A stretch of DNA of 64,000 nucleotides from Colius striatus (Eukaryota > Chordata > Aves > Coliiformes > Coliidae), in contig NC_084763.1 in assembly GCF_028858725.1 (NCBI RefSeq), forward strand, positions 52,584,152-52,648,151. The letters are read 5' to 3'. The first letter of the stretch is position 1. The number at the start of each line of letters is the position of its first letter. The notes beneath the pieces are model-generated. The model ran no database searches. It had not been told where the DNA came from and saw only the letters and a list, made by a program, of their open reading frames with translations. A program made the position numbers and the translations under genes. Positions 47,561 to 59,772 of this stretch are shown here, piece after piece.

Positions 47561-50500
47561 AAGAATGAAAGTGCATTTTGTGTTGGAGAGCTGCTTCTGC
47601 AGATGTACAGTAAGAAAAGCTTAAAAATGAGTGGACCTTGAGGAGAAGCCCCACTGAGAGTTGCATGGTGGAACTGGTACAGCCAATGAATGTACAGAAT
47701 ATAAAGAATTTGTGTTTGTTTTGAAAGAGAGAATTGATCTGAAAGTGTTAAAGAAGGAGAAGAGTAATGGAACTCTGCACTCAAATGTGGTAACGTTGAA
47801 ATGGGTCAATTAGAAACTCAGAGCCTCAATTAGAAACTAATATCCATCAGAGGTGTACTTCATGACCAGGTTTTAAGTACAGAGTAAGATACAAAAGCTG
47901 ACATGAATGGGGTAAGACTTCTCATATTGGGGGGTAAACCCTAAATTCAATCTAGTTTAAATGATTTTTATGTAGAGTAGTTAATAAGGATGATTCTTCT
48001 GTGCTGGTGTGTTTTTCATGAAGCATATCGCAGGCTGTCGGTTGGATCCGTAAATCAGAGCCAAGATCATTTTGCAGGATACATTAAGGACTTGCATTTT
48101 TTTAAAGCATTATTTATCACTCAAATTCTTGTCTCAGATTACCAGGATTCTGACAAGTTTTTGAGCTGTAATTCTAAAGTAAAATGAAAACTCTGAGGAT
48201 CGTGGATCTGAACTCATAATCGGAACCTGATGCCTGAAAATCTCTTCTAACTTCCTGCCATCTACATTCTTGATTTTCCCCAGTAACTCTTTGCCAATTG
48301 TGTTGTTTCTGACACATCAGCATTTTTCAAAATATCACCCCATTCCCACAGAACTTTAAGGGAGAAGCAGTTGGGGTAAATAAGTGTTCTACATGTGTTC
48401 CTTTACCAATTGGAAGTTGAGGTTTATTGGTCATATATCAAAAAAATCAATCTTAGCTGGCAGAAATAATGATATTATGGAAACTTCACTAGACAGAACA
48501 TAATGCATCTGAATTTTGTTTCACAGAGAACTCACAGGTTAACTGCACTGGAAACTAAACATATTTGGAAGGTGTACAGTGAGCTGGATGTGCTAACTGA
48601 TCAAACAGCAATTCTGTGCTGCTAACGTGCCTATGAAGGAAGAGTCTTAAGTGAGATCAAGTGAGGTATTTGCAAGAGCTATCAGATGAACTTTAAAAAG
48701 GTATTAGTCATCCAAAGCACTCAAAGGTCGATGATTGTAGCTGGAAAGCAAGGTAAATGAAATGGCTATGAAGAAAAGCTGCTAAAATGGTTGGGTGAGT
48801 TGGTGCAAATTAACTCAGTGGACCGGCGATGGGGCCAGGGTAGAAGAACTTGAGCGAATGGAGATGTATTGCTCATGAAAAAAAAAAACAGGGGTATTTG
48901 GAATATTTCTGTTGTTTCAAAAGCAGCAAGCAAGAAAAGGGAGAGTGTAGCCTGTGAGGATACAAGAGTCACCCTTCCTTTCCACTCTAGATTTACAAGA
49001 CTTCCCTGGAATGGTAGATCACATTTTGAGGAGTATGTAGACCATTCAGAGGAGAGCAAAGAGAAGGATCCAGAGTCTGTAAAGCCTGATTTGCTAGGAA
49101 GGAATTGTTAGTATTTGTTCTACATGAGAGAAATCTTCATGTATGTAATCTTCCCTGCTGCAATGAATGCAGAACTGTTCCATGTCTGTTGGGGATATGA
49201 AGACTAGTAACGGGGCTTGGTTTGGAACAAGAGTGTAGTTGGATATTGGGGGGGAAAAAAGCCAGTGGCAAATATAAGAAGGACCAAGGAGGACCTTGGC
49301 ATCTTTGTCATTGGAAGCCTTTAAAAAAATGCCATGTGTGGGAGCACCTGCTGAGGACTTGCCTGTATCATCATTACTCTGTGTGGCAGTAATTCCATGC
49401 TGCCTGCCCAACACTCTGGCATCGCTCCACCCTGCGCTTCCTGGGCAGAGGAGGAAGGACTGGCACCTCTTACGGGTAAGGAACTTTTTGTTTGTTTGCA
49501 AGAGCGGTCACAGTGAGAAACTTCAAAGCAGTGCTCCTGACAAAGAGAGTTTATCTGAAGGAGGGGCCAAGATTGCTTGTGCCATTCTGTGCCACGCCTC
49601 AGGTTGCTGTGCTTGTCAGCGTGGTGACAGGGGTGGCTCACGCCTGGCTGGAACACAAATGATGGGTGGCATCCTTGTTGCTCGAAGAATCCAGCTGCCA
49701 GAGGCAAGAAATGCACTGGCCTCTTGGGCAGTGGAAGTACCCAGGTGTGAGTGGTGGCAGGCCCAGGTGTGGAGAGGCAGGTTTTACACTGCAGTGCTGG
49801 GTCAGTGGGCACAGGAAGGGTGTTTCACAGGGAGCAGTCTGTCAGGGGAGGTCTCACGATGAGAAATGCTCGTCAAGGCTCAGTATCTGTGGCTCTAATC
49901 TCTGCAACCACATACTCACGAGATCCCAGACTCAGGGGGATCCTTCATGATGTGGTGAAAACTTTGTCCAGGCTCCATCCAGTCTTCACATTTGGTTCCT
50001 TGAGAGCCAAAGGAGTTGGCCCAGCCTAAGCTTTAGAGTTAATGTTTGGCTGTGGGGTGAAAGGTGGCATGAGTAAGAGTCAAATATCTTCAGGGTATCT
50101 CAGGGTCCTCTCCTGGGATTGCTACATGGTCTTTTGATATTTTGGCAGTGGATCAAGTGTTTTAGTGACTGAGGTCAGATGTGATGTGCACTAGAGAAGC
50201 AGTAAACCATAGCCAGGCTTTGTCTTCCCATGGTTCTGGTATCCACTGCCACAGGTTGTTGTTCTTAAGGTTTTCTCCCCAAGAAAACTGAGACCACTGT
50301 GGGCTTGGGATTTAAGTAACTTCTTTCATTTCAGCACAGAATTGAGTCAAGTTCATGACTGTGCCTGTTAGCAAAATATCGTTTCCTGGGCAGTTGTGAA
50401 CTGCAGCTCCAAGTGCCCTTTGCATTATAACTCTGTGTGAAAAGCTTTCCATTGTCGGGAGTCAACGCTGTAGCTTCCATACTGTGACTTGCACCTGTAT

Positions 50501-52880
50501 GAGTAAGATCGGAGTCCCTTCTGAGCATCTTTGCATGTCCCTGTTGGAGGATGGGCAAAACGCTATGGAAAGGGGCAGTTTGGACAGAGGAGGGGGAGGG
50601 CATTGCCATACAATGCTGAGGATACAACCCACGGGCCAAAATCCTGACCTGACAAGCACACACAAGTGAATGAACAGAGTATGACTGAGATGCTGTAAAG
50701 GTTAAGAGTGCTCTCATTTAGGTTAGTGGTGTTGTAGAAGAAAGACTAACGGATGTTGTTCTGCAGTGGCCTGTAGATCTCCATCTTTGGACTGTGTTAG
50801 TCACAGGTTTACAGTTGTTGGTGTATGAACACATCAGGGAAAGTTTTTCAGTGTGGCCTCTTTATGAGATGAGAAGATCTGAAAACAACAGAAAAACTGA
50901 CTGTTTTGACTTTAGAACTCCTTTAGGCAGAACCAGGCACTGGAAAATCAAGCCAGTTACGTGTCTCCCACTGACACTGCTGAAAGAGTAGCTGCTGCTA
51001 ACACAGCCTGAATGGCTACAGTCAATAAAACCAGAGGTTGAGAGGTTGTAGACTGTCCAGAATTTGTTGACTGCTGTAAGCCTTAAGGCGTGGTGGCATT
51101 TTGTCACTAAAGCTGGATTGTGGTGGGAAAAAAAAGCCGGCAGAAAAGTCAAAAGCCTGTGACCATGAAACTCTTGAACATGCAGCAGGCTGAGCCCATG
51201 CTGCTGAGTGCAGCGTGGTGCCCACACACCCCAGGGCACTGCTGACCAGGGCCCGTGTGCCAGCCACAGCGTGGGTCCCCTGGGCTGCAGGGGCACGCAC
51301 AGGGCCACCACTGTCAGCCCCATCTTAAGTGGTGAACTCAGCCACAGGCATCATCTGTGATGTCAAGATCTGCAAAATTATTGAAACAAGGTTGGGTTTT
51401 ACTGTATCTGGCCTTCACGTGAACTTGGCTTTGATGTGGTCTCTTTTGTTAAAGGGCCATTGAATTGGATTGTTGTTTGGATGTCAGAGCTGTCCTGGTA
51501 ATTACTCCCCTGCTGTTGATTGTTGGTCCATCAGAACTGTATGTCCTGTATAAATATCCATTGCTATCTGGGACTTCTGGCACCAGCCTCTAACACGCTG
51601 AGAGTTGTAGAATGTCCTGAATTTGATAGTTTCACTACTGTTACCAAGTTTGCCTCTCTCATGCTTCTCTACATCTTACCAGGAGTTGTACAGCAGAATT
51701 TAAGCAGTCCCTCTCCCATACAAGACAGACACCAAGCAAAGCAGGACTTACCATGGCCACTGGTTTCTGCGGTGTCCCTGCCGGCGTCCCCACGGGCACG
51801 TGCTGCCTGTGCTCCCTCAGCACTGACTGACTCAGTCAATGTCTGGCAGAGCCCCAGCGCTGCTGGAACCTCATTGTAGAGCTCACCTAGACCGTGTAGG
51901 TTTGAGCAGCAGAGACACCTGGTCTTCCTCACCAAACGGCATAAAAGTCATCAGCCACCCATAGAACGTAGAGAGGAGTTGTTTGTAGCCCTGCTGGCCA
52001 AGGAGCCATCCTGGCCGTGAGAGGGGGAGGGCTGGTGATGCCCCTGCCTGGGTCAGGTGCTGTTTCACATTCCCCTGCTGTCAGGTCTGCGCTTGCTCAT
52101 TTTCCTGTCTCCTTTCAGGACTCCAGATTTCCCCATTTGCAAAGAAAGCAAAAATACTCTGTCCTCAGGACCTGAGCAGATGGAACAAGGTACAAGCAGC
52201 ACAGGCCTGTGGCCACATCACCTTCCTGCTGCAGCTTCCAAAAGCCAGTGTGAGCATGAGGCAAGTCACCAGGCAGCCCTAATGCACCCCTTGTCTGCCA
52301 AACCCTGTGCTGCCACAAACCTCTTGAAGTGATGGCACAGGAACAGGCACATTCCTCCTTGCTCCCTGGGAAATAAAAGACCAGGAGTTGAGCTGTGCAT
52401 TTACCAATACCTCCATGGACAATGAGCAACATGCCTGGAAAAAATGGGAGCTGGTTTTATAGAAAATGCAGTACAAAAATGACAGCACCAACCAAAGGCC
52501 TCAGTCACCTCCACACAAGCACAGCCTCTCCTGTCCCATCTCTGCAGAGCTCCCACCACATTATTTCCCAGGGAGCTGAAGCAGTAAGAGCAGCAGCTCA
52601 CTGTGCCTCCTGCTGCACAGGAATGTCCCTCTGAGGGAAGAAAGCAAAAAACCTCTGAATCGGGCATGGGGCCACAACTGGACAGATACCTGCAGTAAGC
52701 AGAGTTGTCCCTGACAGTACTGTAGCTGCATCAGTGGCTCCTGAAAGCAAAAGCTTACACGAGAAACATTGTGTTCTAATGAATTTTAGTGGCCATGTAG
52801 ATGTGAAATCCTCCCTGTCAGGGGAGGGCAACAGAAGTACCCCGTTCCTCTAGGAGACTCAAGTGCCCACAAGCAGTATA
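47561..52880. other. Intergenic interval between convergent gene ends
   Basis: 5.3 kb between the DNAJC1 and MLLT10 3' ends. The left part (to about 49.2 kb) is AT-rich and featureless. From about 49.3 to 52.8 kb it is richer in GC, with overlapping open frames on both strands (for example 188 codons + at 49296-49862 and 163 codons - at 49321-49812). These have no domain or splice context and I do not call them genes. AATAAA words near 51024 and 52372 are possible distal poly(A) sites. I recognise no clear mobile element. Confidence 0.6.
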
Positions 52881-52884
52881 TACA

Positions 52885-54450
52885 ACTATAAACATTATTA
52901 AAGTTTATTAACAAAAGCTTTGTACATATCTTTTCATACACTTGGAATTTTACATCTAGTCAAAATAACAGCACGTTTCCATCTTACCTTTTGTACAAAT
53001 TGTTACAGAATAGCCACCAGTGGGTCGCTTAAGTAAAATAAACCACTGATTTACTTTTGTAAAGTATCTACAAAAGTGATTTGTGACAGTTTTAAAAAAT
53101 TCCCCAGAACATATAAAAATAAATTATTTTTACTTTTTCAATTAAATCTACTAATTAGAAATATTACAAATCAAAATATCAATGTTTTCTTATGAATTCT
53201 TCACAATACAAAACAGAGATTCACAAAACTTTATGTACAGAAATGAGGTAAGAACTGTGCAATGTTTAACTAAGAAACATATTGCAGAATTAACATATTC
53301 TTCCAAGTAAGTACACAGTGGAGGTCTAATTACAGCTGGGTCTTTTCCTCTAATAATTCCCACTTTGTACTGATTAGTGGTCATCGCTCCCATTTGAACT
53401 CCCCTTCACCACACTGCATAGACTCGTGTCATGAAGTCAGCTACTGTCCAAAGTGGTGAAACACAAGTTCACCTGTTTTAACCACTGGTAAATTTTAGTG
53501 GGAAGTATCAACTCACTTTTTTTTTTGGTAATTTATTAGTGAAAAGTGACCCAGGTAACAATCTGCCTGAGCTATCTGCAGTGGTATAAACATCTCTAGT
53601 AAAGGCAGAACAACAACAAGGCTGCTGGTGCAACACAGAATCTTCCCGCTGCTAACAAGGACACGTCTAGTGCATGATCAGCTGTTTGCAGCCATTTCAA
53701 CAAAATGGAGGTAGCAACAGGCACTTGGTTCAGGCCAAACACTACATGTACCTCTTCCAGTGTGGCCTTCTCATCTGGTAAGAAAACTTTGTCACCAGAA
53801 CCAAAATGGTTCCTTTATAAAACCTCAGAACTCTAAAACCTACACCAAAAGTAATAAAACTTTGGATTCCATACTGTAATTCTTACTCAGCAAAAACTCC
53901 CACTATATAACAACAGAATTTAAAGGAATAAAAAAGTCATGAGTCAGGTTGAAAAACAGCTGTGTAAAAAAGAGAGGCGGAAGCGCGAGTCCAGGCCGCT
54001 GTGACCAGCGTCTCTACCGGAGCTACTCAACTGCAGCAGGGCCCGACTGCTGCTGGGGCTTTGCAAACTACTGCCCTCACACCTAAGTAACCCAGCACTG
54101 CAGGCAGCTTACCAGCCTTTAAATCTGTGAGATTAGGAGTGAAGAGTCAAGGATATGCTCTCCTCTGGTAGAATTTGTACTTAGTACCACCTTACTGACA
54201 AAAGAATTCTGGTCTGCAGAGTTTTACCTACTTCACAGTCTGAAACATTAAATAGTACATCCATTTTAGTGCAACAAGAAAGCAAATGGAAGCCTACCAA
54301 AAATATCCTTATGAAAACTTATTAACCTTTTGCTGTGCAGTAAGAGTTCCTTGTTGCATTTCTTCAATCTGCAGGAAGGAAAACTGCAGTTTGCAGGCCC
54401 ATGAAGTGCTATCACAGCAGGACACGCAGTTCTCAAGTATCATTCAAACG
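52885..54450 (-). other. MLLT10: MLLT10 3' UTR
   Basis: About 1.57 kb of sequence after the stop, free of recognisable repeats and AT-rich towards its distal end. Its length and the poly(A) signal at the far end support one long terminal exon; the boundary is inferred. Confidence 0.7.
52904..52909 (-). terminator. Poly(A) signal AATAAA, MLLT10 distal
   Basis: AATAAA on the minus strand (TTTATT on the plus strand), about 1.55 kb after the stop, in an AT-rich end. Another minus-strand AATAAA at 53532-53537 could give a shorter UTR. Confidence 0.6.
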
Positions 54451-54495
54451 TCAACTCTTCTCTGACGCAACTGGTCCAGTTTTATCATTGAGCCT
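54451..54495 (-). CDS. MLLT10: MLLT10 terminal coding exon
   Basis: After the acceptor ctcttacacag the exon reads RLNDKTGPVASEKS then TGA (54453-54451). It enters in phase 0 and supplies the last 14 residues. The sequence fits the human C-terminus closely, so the reading end is the natural stop. Confidence 0.95.
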   Translation of the reverse strand, partial: RLNDKTGPVASEKS

Positions 54496-56455
54496 CTGTG
54501 TAAGAGAAAATACTTCTAAAAATCAGATTATAAAATACAGAGTTAAATAAAACTGAACTCATACAAATGACAGAGCAGGTGAGGTGCACTGACTGAAGCT
54601 GTCTGAACAGTAACTTTGGCATCGTAAACAACAATCACGTATCGTAGAATAAAAAGAGGGAAAGGAAAGAGTAATTAAAAGTGTAGTCCTATACTGAGGG
54701 AACTCCTAAAGGCATAAGCAACACCAATTTCACTTCTACCTCCATCCCAACAAGACTAGTGCTACCTGAATGTTGGTCTCTCCTGAGAACCCACTAGATG
54801 GTGGGTTTCCATTTTGCCCTGTCGTGATTATCTTTCTTCCATAAATCGCTGCAAGGACACTTCCTGCAAGTATTGAACAGGACTGAGCAAAAAAAAAATC
54901 TCATCTTGCTTAGTTGGGCCTTCAGAAATGCTTGAAAACCTGTTCCATCTGGAAATGAGATTAAAACATTCAAATTTTTGGAACAGAGAGAATTGGTTAC
55001 AAATGTAGTTTGGGTTAAAGTAGTTCAACAAGCCAATGCAATCTCTCTCAATTCTAAGAACCTTTAAAAAATAAAGCTATTTCAAAAGAAATAGATTTCT
55101 AAGGGGATTGTTCAAAAGATGTTCTAAGATTTGCTGGAACTGTTTACAGCTACCTCTTGTAAGAACAAAACCTAAAACTGGAACAGCGTATTTGTAAAAT
55201 ACCCTGGTGCAGCCTGGTCATGCTGTCCAAACCCAGCAATAGCCATTTCAAAACCTTCAAACTCAAATCACGCATAGAATAGTTCGTTCTGATAAAAAGT
55301 AAATACAAGGTCTCAATTCCATTTACTACCCCTCTTCAGAAAATGAGGGGACAGAAACTGTAAATGTACCAGAACAAATTGTGACCATTTCCCAATGAAG
55401 GCAAAGCACTGAGCACATCCCTGTGATCAAGTGCTTCTGCTCTGACAGCACCTGACCAAGGAACCAACCTGCTCTTACAGAGCCCTGCAGTTTGCAATAC
55501 GGTCACAGCACAACAAAGGACCAAACTGGAAAGTGATAATGACCATGCACGAAGCTTAATAAAAGTAAACACTCATAATTTTTAATTGAAGGGAGCAGTT
55601 TGGTTGTAAAGCACCACAAAAACTCAGCTGCTCACATCCTTCCCCACCTCTGTCCCTCTAGAGCCAATACTTAGCCCCGACCTCCCACCTGCTGTGGTAG
55701 ACAAGGTTCCTTTTTTTCACTACGATTGCCACTTGATACCTTCTCCAGGGAACACTAGAACTTCATCTTCCTGCTCTACTCATCCTTTGTTTCTACAAGT
55801 TCCACATGCTCCTTCCCTTCGTCCTCTTTTTATCTTAGTTGTGTGGCTCTTAGAGAATGAAGTCTGTTCTGACTCCTTGAAGAAGGAACTTCTGTCTTGG
55901 GGATCAAGGTCACCAGCAAATGCTGAAGACAGTGGAACATCTTTGCCAGAATGTCTTGTTTTTTTACCTGTCTAGGAGTGGGCTTATTACTCTTAGCAAG
56001 CAAAGGAGTCACTTGTCTTCCCCATGTACAGGGTCATCTTTCCACATTGGAACCAAGAGACACAGAGATAACCCCTTCTCCTAATGCATGCCCGAGGCCT
56101 GGCCAGGACAAACTCTTCAAGGGGATAAAAAGAATTATCTACAAAACAGTGGAAACAAAGCTTGGGCAAAGCTGAGGGGGACCAGGACTGCAGTTGGAAT
56201 TACAAGAGGAAGGCAAGGGCTGCTGGATTGGTGTCCTGATCCAGGGAAACGCAAGTCTGCAGCAGACAGGTTAGGTGTGCTTACAAGTTCAGAGTTAAAC
56301 TCCCTGAGTGCAGCCTGAGGCTCAAGAAAATTAAAGATGATAAGAAAAAAATCTACCAAGCATCATTGAGCTGTAAATACAGGCACACAACTTGCTGCTT
56401 ATCTTTTGGTGACCCCATCAGGTACTTATGGAAATGAGGTGAGAAATATACTTAC
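54496..56455 (-). other. MLLT10: Last MLLT10 intron
   Basis: A 1.96 kb intron without recognisable repeats. A few short open frames lie on the opposite strand, for example around 55694-55975; none has a domain. Confidence 0.85.
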
Positions 56456-56668
56456 TGTCACCTTCTGAGCTGCGTTATCTCCATGAATTGTAAGGAAGGG
56501 GTTGGTAGTAGCTGCGTTCAGTGGCGAGGCCTGTGTGCCTGAAAGTAAGTTGTTTATGGGTATCTGTGCTCCTCCAGTAATCTGCAATTGCTGTACTTCA
56601 GACTGATGGTGTTGGTGGTGGTGGTGTTGTTGCTGTACTAATTGATACAATAGGGCCTGATGCTGCTC
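56456..56668 (-). CDS. MLLT10: MLLT10 coding exon: His/Gln tract and NPFLTIHGDN segment
   Basis: The exon has 213 bases, 71 codons, and is phase 0 at both ends. The acceptor is tattactcaag and the donor gtaagt, with a second in-frame GT six bases upstream. It encodes EQHQALLYQLVQ, a tract QQHHHHQHHQ, then SEVQQLQITGGAQIPINNLL, SGTQASPLNAATTNPFLTI and HGDNAAQKVT. This is the low-complexity activating or scaffold C-terminus of AF10. The His/Gln tract is the part most likely to vary in length. Confidence 0.95.
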
Positions 56669-57395
56669 CTTGAGTAATATGAGGAAAAAACCAATTAGTT
56701 ACTGAAAAAACCCAGCCCCTCCCTGGCTTCCTGCTTATCTAAATCTTCACTGCAACCCTTAACCTAATCCCAGCTAATTTAGGTTACACTCAGGAGGTTC
56801 CACAAGACTGTTGGAAAGGGAAGACAGTGCCTATAATATTTCCTGAAACCAGCAGTTCAGCAGAAGATCAGCTAAGCCTGCTGGCTTCACCAGGAGAAAA
56901 ACACCCAGGAAGCGTATCAAACCGTGTTCGTCAAAGTACTAAAACCACATCATTAACAATACTAACAGTTACACTGGTTACCTCATGGTCTGTGTGAATA
57001 CTGCAGTGCAGAGCAAAGACAGCACATGAGGTGATACCCACAAATCTTTTGCTAGAGTCCTAATGGAATCAGAGACCAGCTTAGGATATTTTTAGTATCC
57101 AAACATGTTCCCAAACTGCTGCCCACAGCTGATGCTGAGAGACACAAGACACCGTGTCCACTTGGGACAAAAGACACTAGGGACCAATTCTTCTAGCAAT
57201 ACACACAGCCTAAAAATACCCTGTGATTTAGCATGACTATCACCCAAACAGGTTGAAGCAATGGAAAAACTAAAAGATTATCAAACCCTGTAATATCAAG
57301 TTAAACACCTGTGCAGTATTTACATGAAACTGAGGAGTTTATCTGTGCTTTAATATACAACAGAGGAATATATAATCATTAACTGAAAAACTTAC
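56669..57395 (-). other. MLLT10: MLLT10 intron of 727 bases
   Basis: A short intron between two glutamine-rich coding exons. No repeat or gene is seen. Confidence 0.88.
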
Positions 57396-57498
57396 TGATG
57401 TGAGTTGCTGAGTACTTAGTAACTGCTGAAATTGCTGGTGCTGTTGATGCAGTAGAAGTTGTCTCTGTTGGTCAGGAAGCAGTCCTAGTCCCGAGGCA
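57396..57498 (-). CDS. MLLT10: MLLT10 coding exon: glutamine-rich segment
   Basis: This 103-base exon has an acceptor aaaccctacag and a donor gtaagt. The first base completes a serine codon begun in the previous exon, then 34 codons follow: ASGLGLLPDQQRQLLLHQQ, HQQFQQLLSTQQLTS. Leaving in phase 0, it joins to EQHQALLYQ to give LTSEQHQAL, where other AF10/AF17 proteins have LTPEQHQAL. Other AGs just upstream and within the exon exist, but only this one keeps the phase and family sequence. Confidence 0.95.
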
Positions 57499-58572
57499 CT
57501 GTAGGGTTTGACAGGGTAATACTGCAGTTTATATCGAAGTATGGGAACTTTTAACCTCAGCTTTCCATTGAAACAAAAGGTGTATAGAGACAGTTCCCAC
57601 TGAGGATTTTGACTGCATACTGTCAAATATTAAATACTCTATCCTAGAGGCAATTTTTGCTACGTACCTAGATATTACCACCACACCCCCAGCCTCACTT
57701 ATGCTGAGCAACAGCAACATCTCACCTGTAACATTGTCTACTACATTCACACTATTTTAAACTCATAAAATAATTACCATTTCTACCTTTTTTCAAATAC
57801 TTTATATAGACAAAACAGATTTTATCAGACAGCTCTTGGCAACATTTAATACTTAGTTAACAAGCATTTACTTTGTCTTGCTTTCCTTCTAATTCTCATC
57901 TTCTGCTACATTCACATCTATCACCATTGCCTATACCTTATCAGTAATTTAGCAAACACATTCAGCCTTGAAATGGGCCAACTGATGCTGCCGTGGAATG
58001 AAGCACAAGCTGCCTTTGCACTTTCTGCTACTTAGCTCCCAAGCCCTATTTTCATGCCTACATGATTTTTTCTGCAGCTATTTAGGAAACTGGGCAGGGA
58101 ACTGATCCAGCTAACAACTGGTCTGGAAATAAAGGGTTTCTTCAGCTATGCCAGTTCACTGCAAGACCAACAGCATGAACAAGGGCGGTTTTGGAACAGA
58201 AGACCATGAGGACAGCTGGATTAACTCTTTCAGTACCAGTGTGAGCTTTTACTAGTTTAAAACACCCACTGAATTATTAAGGTGTCATTTCACGATAGCT
58301 TTACCCTGCTATTGAAAGGTTAAGTATTTCCCTTTCAGCTGTACATTTTTGTCCCCTCCCCTTGCACTAGCTCTTGCACAATGAGCTGCATCTCATGGGA
58401 ACAGAGCTGAAACCTAAGCCAATACAAAACACACCAAAAGACTATCTGTTAATGTAGATGAAGTTTCTGTGTGAAAGCAAGAAGGTGGGTGTAGGACGAC
58501 CAACAGGACAACAGGACTGCTAGTTGTGATCGGTAGGAAGGAATTAACTTAAATCAGCCACAAATCCATGCA

Positions 58573-58650
58573 GTTAATCACGGAATCTTAAAGGCTGGAA
58601 AGGACTTTGGAAGATCATCCAGTCCAAGCCCCCTGCCAGAGCAGCACCTC
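58573..58650 (-). mobile_element. CR1 3' end fragment, minus strand
   Basis: 'taatcacggaatcttaaagg' and 'gatcatccagtccaagcccc' are a reverse-complement CR1 tail, about 78 bases, in the same direction as MLLT10. Confidence 0.85.
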
Positions 58651-58889
58651 CAAGCTGCGATGATGTAGCTCTTCAGGATGTAATACTTACGTTGCCTTTC
58701 TACAGTAGGTAGCATACCTTAGCCTGATCACTTTGACATGCATTTGTATTAACCAGCCACTATGGAAATACCCAAAGCATCACCCTTCCCTCCTGCTGGG
58801 ACAATGCAAGCAACACATAAACTGTGTTTCAGATTTCACTGGATGGCTTCAATGCTATAGGAAACGTGCTGGGCTGCACTTACATTTGC

Positions 58890-59772
58890 TACAGGGGAAT
58901 GGGAAGGTGATGGGGCCAGGTGGGATCCATGCGAGAGTGCTGAGGGAGCTGGTGGAAGTGCTCACCAAGCCACTTATCATCTACCAGTAGTCATGGCTCA
59001 CTGGGGAGGTCCCAGTGGGCTGGAGGTTGGGAAATGTGGTATCCATCTATAAGAAGGGCCAGAAGAAGGATTCTGGGAACTCCAGGCCTGTCAGCCTGAC
59101 CTCGGTGCTGGGGAAGGTTATGGATTGAGTGCCATCACGTGACACGTACAGGACCACCAGGCAATCAGGCCTCATCTGGAAGGCTTTATGAAGGGCAAGT
59201 CCTGCTTGACTAAACTAAGTTCCTTCTAGGACAGGGTGACCCTCTTAGTGCCCGAGAGAAAGGCTGTGGATGTAGTCTCCCTGGACTTTAGTAAAGCCTT
59301 TGACACTTTCCCACAGCATACTCCTGGAGAAACCGGCTGCTTATGCGTTCAGTTCTGGTCTTCTCACTACAAGAAGGACACTGAGGTGCTGGAGCATGTC
59401 AAGAGATGGGCAACAAAGATGGTGAAAGGTCTGGAGCACAAGTCTGGTGAGAAGCAGATGAGTGAGCTGGGGCTGTTTAGTCAGGAGGAGACTGAGGGGA
59501 GATATTGTCACTCTCTACAACTACCTGAAAGGAGGTTGTAGTGAGGTGGGAGTCAGTCTCTTCTCCCAAGTATCAAGAAAAAAGGAAACAGCCTCAAGTT
59601 GCACCAGGGGAGGTTTAGATTGGAGATTGGGAAGAACTTTTTCCCTGAGAGGGTTGTTAAGACACTCGAACAGGCTGCCCAAGGAGGTGGTGGAGTCACC
59701 ATCCCAGGAGGTTTTTAAGACAAACAGATGTGGTGCTAAAGGACATGGTTTACTGAGACTTGGCACTGTTAA
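58890..59772 (+). mobile_element. CR1 LINE with internal deletion, plus strand
   Basis: Starts in ORF2 ('gtgatggggccaggtgggat'), passes the reverse-transcriptase words 'ggaggttgggaaatgtggta' and [10 protein letters not shown] (59282-59311), then jumps from 'tcccacagcatactcctgga' to the ORF2 end 'cagttctggtcttctcacta', so several hundred bases of coding sequence are missing. The tail is of the 'gtggtgct.aaggacatggtt' kind, a different subfamily from those ending in ATTCTATG. Stops are present in all frames. Confidence 0.9.

Noticed and set aside
49296..49862. 188-codon open frame on the plus strand as a possible gene
   Set aside because: A 163-codon frame overlaps it on the other strand. There is no recognisable domain, promoter or splice partner, and the segment is GC-rich. 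Composition explains it.
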